Positions 1 through 7,473 of a stretch of 19,632 nucleotides of DNA are shown piece after piece. The stretch lies in contig JALREG010000158.1 of assembly GCA_023253905.1 (NCBI GenBank), forward strand, positions 1 to 19,632. The letters are read 5' to 3'. The DNA comes from Burkholderiaceae bacterium (GTDB lineage: Bacteria; Pseudomonadota; Gammaproteobacteria; Burkholderiales; Burkholderiaceae). Both the position numbers and the translations under genes were made by a program. Numbering within the stretch: the first letter of the stretch is position 1; the number at the start of each line of letters is the position of its first letter. The notes beneath the pieces are model-generated. The model was not told where the DNA came from. It saw only the letters and a list, made by a program, of their open reading frames with translations, and made no database searches.

Positions 1-788
1 TCGCGAGGCGCAATGCCGAGGACGCGGATTGCTACAAACGGTGAGCCGGAAATGAAACTGTAAAGCGCGCAAAAAGTACCGGTGGCAAAGAAGGTGTAGG
101 TGAGAAATATGCGCGACCGGATGATGAGCGCATACGTGCTGGCGAGCTCGCGGGGTGCGGTGGCCTGCGGGTTGCGATGGCGGTTGGTTTCGGCAAGGTT
201 TCGCAGCGCAAACCACAGCATGACGGCGCCCGCTGCCGCGATCGCGATGAGGTTGGCGCGCCAGCCGAATGTTTCCTCCAGCAATCCGCCCAACAAGGGG
301 CCCGTGATCGGCGCAAGCGCCATCCAGGCCAGTGCGCGCGACATGACCTGTGCCGCCTGCTCGGGGCCGTGACAGTCGCGCACGATGGCGCGCGCACAGA
401 TCACCACACAGCAGGTGCCGATGGCCTGCACCAGTCGCGCGGCAAGCAGCACCGCAAGCGAGGGCGCGAATGCGCCCGCGAGCGATGCGCCCACGTAGAG
501 CGTGCAACCTGCGATCGCAATCGGTCGACGGCCAAACCGGTCGGCGAGAGGCCCCACGATCAGCTGCGACAGCGCAAAGCCTGCAAAGAACATGGAGAGC
601 GTGAGCTGAGCGCCTGAGGCGCCCGCCGCGAAGGCCTCGCCGATGGCGGGTAGCGAGGCAAGGTAGACATCGGTGGCGATGGGCTGCATCGCCATGAATC
701 CGATCACGAACAGAATGACCGATGCCGTCGGGTCGCTGGATTCCGGTGCGGCCGGGCTGTGGGCCCTGCGGGCGCTGGGGGTGTTCAC
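1..788 (-). CDS. MFS drug-resistance transporter, Bcr/CflA type (3' end outside window)
   Basis: Reading the minus strand from a GTG at 788 gives 262 residues of an open frame running off the window. It is a major facilitator of the DHA1 Bcr/CflA group, proton-driven efflux pumps of the inner membrane. Visible signs are the first membrane segment with the GFMAMQPIATDVYLASLP signature (residues 30-47), MFS motif A GPLADRFGRRP (79-89), the ARLVQAIG...AIVRD helix (117-138) and antiporter motif C APITGPLLGG (159-168). About half the usual length of roughly 400 residues is present. GTG 788 is chosen because no ATG precedes the first membrane helix and the next ATG would delete part of it. It lies 45 bases behind mutL on the same strand in the same frame, so cotranscription is plausible. 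Substrate cannot be told. Confidence 0.88.
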   Translation of the reverse strand, partial: MNTPSARRAHSPAAPESSDPTASVILFVIGFMAMQPIATDVYLASLPAIGEAFAAGASGAQLTLSMFFAGFALSQLIVGPLADRFGRRPIAIAGCTLYVGASLAGAFAPSLAVLLAARLVQAIGTCCVVICARAIVRDCHGPEQAAQVMSRALAWMALAPITGPLLGGLLEETFGWRANLIAIAAAGAVMLWFALRNLAETNRHRNPQATAPRELASTYALIIRSRIFLTYTFFATGTFCALYSFISGSPFVAIRVLGIAPR

Positions 789-833
789 GGATGAAGGGGC
801 GGCTGACGATCGATGGTTACGGACGTTGGCCGC

Positions 834-2795
834 TCAGCGACCACGCTGGAACCAGCTGTCGAGCTCGCCGATGCCGATCTGTACCCAGGTCGGTCGCCCG
901 TGATTACACTGATCAGCACCCGGCGTGAGCTCCATTTCGCGCAGTAGCGCATTCATTTCGGCCACGCTCAGCACCCGGTTGGCGCGTACCGATGCGCGGC
1001 AGGCCATGCCTGCGAGCAGCGCATCGCGCCGCTCGGTGAGGGCGCGGCTTGCGCCGTGCTCCTGCAGCTCGGCAATGACCTCGCGTGCCAGCGCGGCGAC
1101 ATCGCCCTGGGCGAGGAGCGCTGGCACCCCGCGCACGGCGATCGAGGTGGGCGAGAGCACGCTCAGATCGAGGCCCAGCGATTCAAACGCGGCCGGTTCG
1201 CTTTCGACCAGCGCCACCTCAAGTGGGTCGGCGCGGAAGGTGGCCGGAATCAGGAGCGGCTGGTGTGCGATGCCCCGCTCGTCGAGCTCGCGCTTTAGGC
1301 GCTCGTAGACGATCCGCTCATGGGCCGCATGCGTGTCGACGATGACCAGACCGTGCGTGTTTTGCGCGAGGATGTAGAGCCCTTTGAGCTGCGCGAGTGC
1401 GAAGCCCAGGCGAGGAACGGGGGCTGCACCCGAGTGAGCCGCATAGTCCGAGGCCGAGGCCGACAGGCTCGCGGATTCCTCTGCCCCAACACCGGACGAC
1501 TCCAGGTTGCTTGCAGGGGCTGATCGGGGGATGGGGGAGGGCGAGCCAGACTGCGTCTGGGGCGAGCCCGAGGGCGGCGCGAAAAATCCCAGAATCTGTT
1601 CGGTGCTGCCGGTTGCTCGCGGTGTCGCCTGGGGTCGGCTGCCCCAGCCACCGCCCACCGGGGCGGCGGCCCTGAGCGTGCGGGGGTCGTCGCCGTGCCA
1701 GCCCAGATCAAGCGGGCGAGGGTAGAAGGCCGCTTCGGCGGCGGGCTCAGTTGCCGGGCGTGCCGCATCGGGTCTTCCAGGCGTAGCGCCGGCTTGCGCG
1801 AGGCCGCCTCGGAGCGCCTGTTCCACTGCGTGATAGACAAATGACCGGAGGGCCGCGCTCTCCCGAAACCTGACCTCGGTCTTGGCCGGGTGAACGTTGA
1901 CATCGACCTGCGAGGGATCGACCGACAGGAACAGCACGTAGGCCGGATGCCGGTCGCCGTGCAGCATGTCGGCGTAGGCCTGGCGGAGCGCAAAGCCCAG
2001 GGTTCGGTCGCGTACAAACCGACCGTTGACGTAAAGAAACTGGCGGTCGGCGCGCGCCCGGCTCGCAGTGGGAAGCCCCAGCATGCCGAACAGCCGTACC
2101 GGTCCCGCTGACACATCAAGGAGACGATGCGCCTGCTGATAGTCCTCGCCCAGCCCGTCGAGCGCGCGCGCGGTCCAGTCGCCGGCGGCGAAGTCAAGCA
2201 GCCGTCGGTGGGCGCTCACCGCCGAAAACGTCACCCCGGGGTGGGCCAGTGCGATGCGCCGTATCGTGTCGATGCAGTGCGCCGCCTCGGTCGCTGCATT
2301 TTTCAGAAACTTGCGCCGCGCTGGCGTTTCGGAATAGAGGTCGATCACCTCGATGCTGGTGCCGGGCAGACCGCGCGCGGGCTCCACCTCGCCGGTGCTC
2401 GAATCGATCATGCTTGCCTGTGAGGCGTCGGCGGTGCGGCTGGTGATTCGCGTGCGCGCGACCGAGGCGATTGAGGCCAATGCTTCGCCCCGAAAGCCAA
2501 GCGAGACCACCCGCTCGAGCTCGGCGAGCGAAGCGATCTTGCTGGTGGCGTGCCGGGTGAGCGCGAGGGCGAGTTGCCCGGGTGCAATGCCACAGCCGTT
2601 GTCGGTGACGACGATCCGGTCGATGCCGCCCTCTTCGATTCGAAGCTCGATACGGGTCGCGCCGGCGTCGAGCGCGTTTTCGACCAGCTCTTTCACCACC
2701 GAAGCCGGCCGCTCGACCACTTCGCCAGCAGCGATCTGGCTGATGAGCGTATCGGGCAAAAGCGCGATCGGTCGGGGGCTTGATGGGGTGTTCAC
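834..2795 (-). CDS. mutL: DNA mismatch repair protein MutL, endonuclease-type
   Basis: MutL, 653 residues with a GTG start, couples MutS mismatch recognition to strand removal. The N-terminal GHKL ATPase shows KELVENALDAGA (35-46, catalytic Glu36), DNGCGI (65-70), TRHATSK (80-86) and GFRGEAL (100-106). A variable Pro/Ser/Ala-rich linker covers about 335-455. The C-terminal domain has DTHAAHERIVYE (487-498), which fits the nicking-endonuclease pattern DxHA(X)2E(X)4E. It also has MACRASVR (about 597-604) and CNHGRP (630-635), the other metal-site motifs of endonuclease MutL. This is therefore the self-nicking type of MutH-less bacteria such as Neisseria, not the E. coli type. Upstream there is no spaced Shine-Dalgarno; a TAGAAT hexamer ends 6 bases before the GTG, suggesting a leaderless message. 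It is divergent from dedA across 60 bases and the transporter gene follows it. Confidence 0.97.
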   Translation of the reverse strand: MNTPSSPRPIALLPDTLISQIAAGEVVERPASVVKELVENALDAGATRIELRIEEGGIDRIVVTDNGCGIAPGQLALALTRHATSKIASLAELERVVSLGFRGEALASIASVARTRITSRTADASQASMIDSSTGEVEPARGLPGTSIEVIDLYSETPARRKFLKNAATEAAHCIDTIRRIALAHPGVTFSAVSAHRRLLDFAAGDWTARALDGLGEDYQQAHRLLDVSAGPVRLFGMLGLPTASRARADRQFLYVNGRFVRDRTLGFALRQAYADMLHGDRHPAYVLFLSVDPSQVDVNVHPAKTEVRFRESAALRSFVYHAVEQALRGGLAQAGATPGRPDAARPATEPAAEAAFYPRPLDLGWHGDDPRTLRAAAPVGGGWGSRPQATPRATGSTEQILGFFAPPSGSPQTQSGSPSPIPRSAPASNLESSGVGAEESASLSASASDYAAHSGAAPVPRLGFALAQLKGLYILAQNTHGLVIVDTHAAHERIVYERLKRELDERGIAHQPLLIPATFRADPLEVALVESEPAAFESLGLDLSVLSPTSIAVRGVPALLAQGDVAALAREVIAELQEHGASRALTERRDALLAGMACRASVRANRVLSVAEMNALLREMELTPGADQCNHGRPTWVQIGIGELDSWFQRGR

Positions 2796-2801
2796 CCCTG
2801 G

Positions 2802-2807
2802 ATTCTA
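2802..2807 (-). promoter_or_regulatory. -10-like hexamer for mutL (possible leaderless start)
   Basis: On the minus strand TAGAAT (5 of 6 matches to TATAAT) ends 6 bases before the mutL GTG, which would put transcription initiation on the start codon itself. I see no good -35 at 16-18 bases. The purine run AGGG touches the GTG directly, too close to act as a Shine-Dalgarno. Confidence 0.4.
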
Positions 2808-2843
2808 TCGGGTCAGCCACGCAGTCGGCTGGGCGCTGACCTG

Positions 2844-2849
2844 TATCAT
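2844..2849 (+). promoter_or_regulatory. -10-like hexamer for dedA (possible leaderless start)
   Basis: TATCAT (5 of 6 matches) preceded by TG lies exactly 6 bases before the dedA ATG at 2856. No GGAG-like sequence occurs between it and the ATG. Together with the mutL element on the other strand it makes a 60-base divergent promoter region with no room for leaders. No convincing -35 is seen. Confidence 0.4.
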
Positions 2850-2855
2850 CGGTCG

Positions 2856-3569
2856 ATGGACTTCGCCCAGCTCATCGATATTTTCCTGCACCTCGACAAG
2901 CATCTCGCTGCGATGGTGCAGCAGTGGGGCCCGTGGATTTACGCGGTGCTCTTTCTCATCATTTTTGTGGAAACCGGATTGGTCGTGATGCCGTTTCTGC
3001 CCGGGGATTCGCTGCTCTTCGTGTGCGGCGCTATCGCAGCGGTGGGCGGGATGGATATCGGCATCCTGATGGCGCTACTGGTGACCGCGGCGATCGCTGG
3101 CGATGCGCTCAATTACACCATCGGGCGAGCGGTCGGCCCCAAGGTGTTCGGCTGGCAGCGATCGCGGTGGTTTAACCGCGATGCATTCGATCGTACGCAT
3201 GCGTTCTATGAACGCTACGGTGCCATGACGATCATCATCGGCCGTTTTTTGCCCTTTATCCGTACGTTTGCGCCCTTCGTGGCGGGCGTGGCTGAGATGA
3301 CGCGCTCGAAATTCACGCTCTACAACGTGGTCGGCGCGCTCATTTGGGTGATCAGCCTGTCTGGGCTGGGGTATGTGTTCGGCAACACGCCCTGGGTGAA
3401 GGAACACTTCCAGTGGGTCACGCTCGCGATGATCATCATCCCGGGGCTGCCCGCGCTCTTTGAAGTGCTGCGCCAGCTGCTTGGCTGGATGCGCAAGCGC
3501 CGCGCCGCTATGCAGCCGGGTTCCGTGGTGCCGCCGCGTGACGGACCAGATACGACCGGATCCCGCTGA
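2856..3569 (+). CDS. dedA: DedA family inner-membrane protein
   Basis: A polytopic membrane protein of 237 residues, close in length and sequence pattern to E. coli DedA. DedA/VTT proteins act in membrane lipid flipping and proton-gradient maintenance; the exact substrate here is unknown. Visible hallmarks are the amphipathic N-terminus (LIDIFLHLDKHLAAMV), the re-entrant segment with FVETGLVVMPFLPGDSLLF, GDALNYTIGRAVG, FYERYGAMTIIIGRFLPFIRTFAPFVAGV (conserved acid-bearing and arginine-bearing signatures) and a basic C-terminal tail after the last helix (RKRRAAM). The gene sits alone on the plus strand between mutL and amiC, which it meets tail-to-tail. Its last 62 bases overlap the 3' end of amiC on the opposite strand. 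The start at 2856 matches family N-termini and is placed directly after a -10-like element. Confidence 0.94.
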   Translation: MDFAQLIDIFLHLDKHLAAMVQQWGPWIYAVLFLIIFVETGLVVMPFLPGDSLLFVCGAIAAVGGMDIGILMALLVTAAIAGDALNYTIGRAVGPKVFGWQRSRWFNRDAFDRTHAFYERYGAMTIIIGRFLPFIRTFAPFVAGVAEMTRSKFTLYNVVGALIWVISLSGLGYVFGNTPWVKEHFQWVTLAMIIIPGLPALFEVLRQLLGWMRKRRAAMQPGSVVPPRDGPDTTGSR

Positions 3570-4854
3570 AGATCGCCTCGGCCAGCCGGCTCTGATGCTG
3601 GGGGTCGGACAGGCGCCGTTCCTCATCCGGATTGCTGATGAACGCGGTTTCAACCAGGATGGACGGAATGTCCGGCGCCTTCAGGACCGCAAACGCCGCA
3701 TGCTCGGCATCACGCTTGTGAAGCCGACCCACCTGCTCGAGCTGGTGCAGCACTTCGGCGGCAAGCTTGGCTGAATCGCGGATTTGCGCGCTGGTTGACA
3801 AGTCGAGCAGTACGCGCCGCAGCTCGCGGTCGCGTGTGGCCAGATTCACGCCGCCAATCTGATCGGCGCCGTTTTCCCGATCGGCGAGCCAGCGCGCCGA
3901 GGTGCTGCTCGCACCGCGCTCTGAGAGCACATAGACCGAGGCTCCTCGCGCATGCGGCTCGATGTACGCGTCGGCATGAATGGAAACGAAGAGATCGGCG
4001 CGCGCCCGCCGTGCGCGCGCCACGCGCTGCCCGAGCGGCACGAAATAATCGCCCGATCGGGTCAGGATGCTACGCATGTCGGCCTGCTGGTTGATCTGCG
4101 CATGGAGTCTGCGGGCGATCGCGAGCACCACGTCTTTCTCCTGGGTGCCTGCGGGACCGATCGCGCCGGGATCTTCGCCGCCATGCCCGGCATCCACAGC
4201 GATCGTGAAGACGCCGGGCGGCGCTGCGCTGCGCGGCGGATTGCGCGGACTCTGCGCATGCGGCGCCGGGTCGCGCGGCGCGGTGCCTGGATTGGCGCGC
4301 GATCCAAGCCGGTCGTTGACCGGATCGCCTGGCGCCCGGTCTGCCTGCGACCGGCGTCGGTCATCCAGAAGTTCCCGCAGCGGATCGTGCCGAACCGCCG
4401 GATAGAGATCGATCACCAGCCGATGCCGGTAGGCGGCAACGGGCGGCAGAGTGAAGACGTCGGGCGTGACGCCGGTTTTCAGATCGAGTTCAAGCCGGAT
4501 GGTGCGTGCCTTGAGCGCACTGAAGCGCGCTGCTGACAACACCGGGTCACTCGGGTCCACCCTGGGCAGCATCGAGGCGAGTCGTTCAGGGGGCGCGGTG
4601 ACGCCCTCCATGTCGATGATGAGGCGCGGTGGCGAAGCCTGTAGCCTTTGCGTGGCCTTCAGTGGCGTGTCGAGTTCGAAGGCGATGCGGGTGTAATCGG
4701 GGGCTGGCCATACGCGCATCGCAAGTACGCTTGCCGCTTGCGCAAATCCCAGATCAAGCGCGAGCTGACCACTTGCGACCAGCGCGCTGCGTAGCCCTAG
4801 TCCGGCGACGGCACCGTGGCGCAGAAGCCGGCGTCGCGGAGCGCGGTCAGGCAC
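3508..4854 (-). CDS. amiC: N-acetylmuramoyl-L-alanine amidase AmiC (Tat-exported)
   Basis: Periplasmic zinc amidase that cuts the stem peptide from MurNAc during septum splitting; 448 residues from a GTG. The N-terminus has a twin-arginine signal (PRRRLLRHGAVAGLGL, residues 6-21, fitting RRxFLK) followed by a hydrophobic stretch ending near AQAA (38-41). An AMIN domain follows (about 45-150, RVWPAPDYTRIAFELD). A Pro/Arg/Asp-rich linker (about 160-213) leads to the Amidase_3 catalytic domain: VDAGHGG (His224), Glu239 (TQEKD), SIHADA (His293) and ILVETAFISNPDEE (catalytic Glu402). The start is fixed by the Tat motif, which makes the gene begin 58 bases inside the end of tsaE, so translational coupling is likely. 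The 3' end overlaps dedA in antisense. AmiC activation usually needs NlpD, which is not in this window. Confidence 0.95.
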   Translation of the reverse strand: MPDRAPRRRLLRHGAVAGLGLRSALVASGQLALDLGFAQAASVLAMRVWPAPDYTRIAFELDTPLKATQRLQASPPRLIIDMEGVTAPPERLASMLPRVDPSDPVLSAARFSALKARTIRLELDLKTGVTPDVFTLPPVAAYRHRLVIDLYPAVRHDPLRELLDDRRRSQADRAPGDPVNDRLGSRANPGTAPRDPAPHAQSPRNPPRSAAPPGVFTIAVDAGHGGEDPGAIGPAGTQEKDVVLAIARRLHAQINQQADMRSILTRSGDYFVPLGQRVARARRARADLFVSIHADAYIEPHARGASVYVLSERGASSTSARWLADRENGADQIGGVNLATRDRELRRVLLDLSTSAQIRDSAKLAAEVLHQLEQVGRLHKRDAEHAAFAVLKAPDIPSILVETAFISNPDEERRLSDPQHQSRLAEAIFSGIRSYLVRHAAAPRNPAA

Positions 4855-5342
4855 GCTTGCCCCCGTTCGCTGAAGGCGGTCGCGGTAAGTCCGCGCATGT
4901 CCTCAGCCTGGCCAGGGTCGGCGGATAGCGAAAGATGCAAATCGGGCGCCGGCAAGCCATTGCCTGCGTGTTCGGGCCACTCGACCACCACCACGGTCTG
5001 GCTGTCGAAAGCGTCTTCAAATCCTGCATCGCGCCAAGCACTCGGATCTGTGAGCCTATAGAAATCAAAATGATGAAGATCAAACCTCGACAGATTATAA
5101 GGTTCGATCAGGGTATAGGTGGGACTTGCAACGCGACCCTGGTGACCCAGCGCCCGCAGCAGTTCGCGAACCAGGGTGGTTTTGCCTGTGCCCAGATCAC
5201 CGCTCAGATAGAGACGAAACCCCGCCGTGAGGCGGGTCGCGATCTCGGCGGCAAGCCGGTGCGTGGCGTTCACGCCTGCGAGCATTCCCTGGGCGTGAAG
5301 CGGAGCTACGCGGTGGCTGGGGTCAGGGGCAGAGGGCGACAT
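4797..5342 (-). CDS. tsaE: tRNA threonylcarbamoyladenosine (t6A37) biosynthesis ATPase TsaE
   Basis: TsaE (YjeE) is the ATPase partner of TsaB-TsaD in making t6A at position 37 of ANN-decoding tRNAs. From the ATG at 5342 it has 181 residues: Walker A GDLGTGKT (48-55), switch region SPTYTLIEPY (73-82), the HHFDFYRL block (90-97) and the VVEWPE motif (119-124, Glu121). An in-frame extension up to 5426 exists, but that start would overlap queG and adds a sequence unlike the family, so 5342 is preferred. No strong Shine-Dalgarno precedes it. The C-terminal codons overlap the amiC start. TsaD, its partner, is encoded about 6.3 kb away in this window. Confidence 0.95.
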   Translation of the reverse strand: MSPSAPDPSHRVAPLHAQGMLAGVNATHRLAAEIATRLTAGFRLYLSGDLGTGKTTLVRELLRALGHQGRVASPTYTLIEPYNLSRFDLHHFDFYRLTDPSAWRDAGFEDAFDSQTVVVVEWPEHAGNGLPAPDLHLSLSADPGQAEDMRGLTATAFSERGQACLTALRDAGFCATVPSPD

Positions 5343-5401
5343 GCGGGGTTCGGTCAGGGGGCGTCTGGCGAGGACTTTGCCGGCAATGTAACCGACCCTC
5401 C

Positions 5402-5407
5402 TAGAAT
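5402..5407 (+). promoter_or_regulatory. -10-like hexamer for queG (possible leaderless start)
   Basis: TAGAAT lies exactly 6 bases before the ATG at 5414, the same geometry and same hexamer as at mutL. No Shine-Dalgarno is present (the bases just before are pyrimidine-rich CCCTCC). A TTGCCG at 5377-5382 could be a -35 but at a long 19-base spacing. Confidence 0.4.
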
Positions 5408-5413
5408 GACCGC

Positions 5414-6550
5414 ATGACCGGATCAACGAAATCCCCTCGGCGCGGGGCCGTGGCGGTGCCCGCCGCCACGCCGCTCCCCGACTTGTCGCAGCTGCAGCGC
5501 TGGGCGGCTGAGCTCGGCTTTTCCTCGCTCGGTGCGGCGCAACTTACGCTCTCTCAGGACGTTCGATCGGGACTGCGAGCCTGGCTCGCCGCCGGCATGC
5601 ACGGTGACATGGACTACATGGCGCGCCACGAGCGGCTGCGCGGGCATCCCGAGGAACTGATGCCGGGTGCGGTGAGCGCGCTGATGGTGACGCTCGAGTA
5701 CACGCCCCACGCGCCCCACTGGCGCGACCAGGCCTGGTCGACGCTTGCCGATCACGGACGCGCATTTGTTGCGCGGTACGCGCTGGGTCGTGACTACCAC
5801 AAGGTGGTGCGGCAACGCCTGCAGCGTCTGGCCGACCGGATTGGTGAGGCGATCGGCCCGTTCGGTTATCGCGCCTTTTGCGATTCGGCCCCGGTGATGG
5901 AGGTTGAGCTCGCCACGCGCGCAGGCCTGGGTTGGCGCGGCAAGCACACCCTTCTCATCGACCGTCGGCGCGGATCCATGAGTTTCATCGGTACCCTCTA
6001 TACGGACCTGCCCCTTGCTGAGCAGACGCCCGAGCCCGACCGCTGTGGTCGTTGCAGCCGCTGCATTGAGGTATGCCCAACCCGAGCGATCATTGCGCCG
6101 TATCGGCTGGATGCCCGGCGCTGCATCGCCTATCTGACGATCGAGCACGCGGGCAGCATTCCTGAGGCGCTTCGGCCGCTGATTGGCAACCGAATTTTCG
6201 GTTGCGACGATTGTCAGCTGGTGTGTCCGTGGAACAAATTTGCCCAGCCTTCCAGCGTCAGCGAATTCGCGCCCCGGCAGGGTCTGGACTCGGCGCTTCT
6301 GGTTGACTTGTTTGCCTGGGATGAGGCGACTTTTGCCGAGCGTACGGCGGGCAGTGCGATCCGCCGGATCGGTCATGAGCGCTGGTTGCGTAATCTGGCT
6401 GTCGCAATTGGCAACGCCGATCCCCAGTCAACCGATGAGCGAGCCGCTCTTCTTGCTGCGCTTGCCGCGCGCGCGGCTCATTCCTCGGCGGTGGTACGCG
6501 AGCATGTGGCGTGGGCAATCGACCAATTGAAGCGCTCGGTAAGCGCCTGA
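5414..6550 (+). CDS. queG: Epoxyqueuosine reductase QueG
   Basis: Cytoplasmic cobalamin- and iron-sulfur-dependent enzyme reducing epoxyqueuosine to queuosine in the wobble position of GUN-anticodon tRNAs, 378 residues. Visible: the DUF1730-like N-terminal half with GMHGDMDYMARHE (61-73) and ARYALGRDYHK (120-130); CDSAPVMEVELA (156-167) containing the conserved Asp157; and two [4Fe-4S] sites formed by CGRCSRCIEVCP (Cys211, 214, 217, 221) plus Cys237 and GCDDCQLVCPWN (Cys264, 267, 271). The C-terminal part is a HEAT-like helical region that family members use for tRNA recognition. It is divergent from tsaE and ends 8 bases from the convergent AEC permease gene. All expected cluster cysteines are present, so it should be active if cobalamin is available. 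Confidence 0.97.
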   Translation: MTGSTKSPRRGAVAVPAATPLPDLSQLQRWAAELGFSSLGAAQLTLSQDVRSGLRAWLAAGMHGDMDYMARHERLRGHPEELMPGAVSALMVTLEYTPHAPHWRDQAWSTLADHGRAFVARYALGRDYHKVVRQRLQRLADRIGEAIGPFGYRAFCDSAPVMEVELATRAGLGWRGKHTLLIDRRRGSMSFIGTLYTDLPLAEQTPEPDRCGRCSRCIEVCPTRAIIAPYRLDARRCIAYLTIEHAGSIPEALRPLIGNRIFGCDDCQLVCPWNKFAQPSSVSEFAPRQGLDSALLVDLFAWDEATFAERTAGSAIRRIGHERWLRNLAVAIGNADPQSTDERAALLAALAARAAHSSAVVREHVAWAIDQLKRSVSA

Positions 6551-6558
6551 GCGTGGTC

Positions 6559-7473
6559 TCAGACGAGGGCGATCCAGAACGGGAGCGCAAGCGCCGACGC
6601 GATCAGCGTCATGCTGATCAGCATCGCGACAAACGCGCCATCGCCGCCCATGCGGCTCGCAAGGATGTAGGCGGCTGGCGCGGTGGGGAGCGCCGCATAG
6701 GCGACCGCAATCTGGGCGGGAACCGGGGGAAGCTCGAACACGCGCACCAGCACCAGCGCAACCAGCGGCATGGCGGCGAGTTTGACCGCGATGAACCAGC
6801 CCGCGAGCGTCAGCGTTCGTTTGCGGGCTGCGGAATCGCCCTGCGCAAAGACTCCCAGTTTCAGTCCGGCGCCCGCGCTCAGCAGACCGAGAACCAGCGA
6901 GGCGGAGCCCAGGCGAAGCAGGGTGTTTTCAATGAGTTCCGGCACGCGCAGGCCCGACAGATTGGCGGCCAACCCCGCGACCGTGGCAAGAAGCAGCGGG
7001 TTACGCGCGAGCTCACGCATGAGGCCACCGCCCGAATTTCGGGCGAGGGGCCAGACGGCCGCGACATTGATGGGCGGGACTGCGATGCCGATGATCACCG
7101 CAGCCAGGGACAATCCCGCTTCGCCCGCCAGCCGATGGGAGAGTGCGAGAAACACGTAGGAGTTGAAGCGAAAGGCGCACTGTACGCCCGAGGCGAACTG
7201 ACGCGGGTCGGGATTGAGCAGCGGTCGGGCAAGATAGCCGAGCGCGATGCCCGCACCGACCGCGCCCAGTACCGCGCCTAGCGTCGGCCCGGCCTCCGCC
7301 GGATTGATGGGTGTGCGCGAGACGGTTGCAAACAGCAGTGCCGGAAAGAGCACGAAATAGGTAAGCTTTTCCAGGACCGGCCAGAAGGCCTGATCGCGAA
7401 AATAGCTGCGGTGGAGCACGAACCCGATCGCAATCAGCGTCAGGTCGGGCAAAAGGAGCCAGACGGTATTCAT
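6559..7473 (-). CDS. AEC family permease (auxin efflux carrier / malonate-type transporter)
   Basis: A 304-residue inner-membrane protein with about ten hydrophobic segments, of the AEC family (YfdV/MdcF-like), carriers of small organic anions. Recognisable features are the N-terminus MNTVWLLLPDLTLIAIGFVLHR, the polar FRFNSYVFLAL segment with the Asn-Ser pair in mid-membrane, an extra-membrane loop in the centre (LARNSGGGLMRELARNP) that precedes the second helix bundle, and LPTAPAAYILASRMGGD near the end, typical of the family. The start at 7473 is chosen because it begins right before the first helix; in-frame starts further upstream add a polar stretch lying inside xerD. Its ATG overlaps the xerD ATG on the other strand. 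A TACACT hexamer (7493-7498, minus) inside xerD could be its -10. The substrate cannot be inferred. Confidence 0.88.
   Translation of the reverse strand: MNTVWLLLPDLTLIAIGFVLHRSYFRDQAFWPVLEKLTYFVLFPALLFATVSRTPINPAEAGPTLGAVLGAVGAGIALGYLARPLLNPDPRQFASGVQCAFRFNSYVFLALSHRLAGEAGLSLAAVIIGIAVPPINVAAVWPLARNSGGGLMRELARNPLLLATVAGLAANLSGLRVPELIENTLLRLGSASLVLGLLSAGAGLKLGVFAQGDSAARKRTLTLAGWFIAVKLAAMPLVALVLVRVFELPPVPAQIAVAYAALPTAPAAYILASRMGGDGAFVAMLISMTLIASALALPFWIALV

Noticed and set aside
781..2795. mutL and the downstream transporter both begin GTGAACACCCC, suggesting a duplicated start region
   Set aside because: Only 11 bases are shared and the sequences differ at once afterwards; chance in GC-rich DNA is enough.
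2353..2988. A 211-codon plus-strand open frame running from inside mutL into dedA
   Set aside because: It is out of frame with both real genes, Ser/Arg-rich and has no recognisable domain.
5343..5426. An N-terminal extension of TsaE starting at 5426, inside queG
   Set aside because: The added 28 residues are unlike TsaE and would force overlap with the queG start; an AGGAGG on this strand has no start codon at proper distance.
6511..7281. A 256-codon plus-strand open frame opposite the AEC permease gene
   Set aside because: The minus strand encodes a clear membrane protein with correct family motifs; the plus frame is hydrophilic, low in structure and overlaps the queG end.
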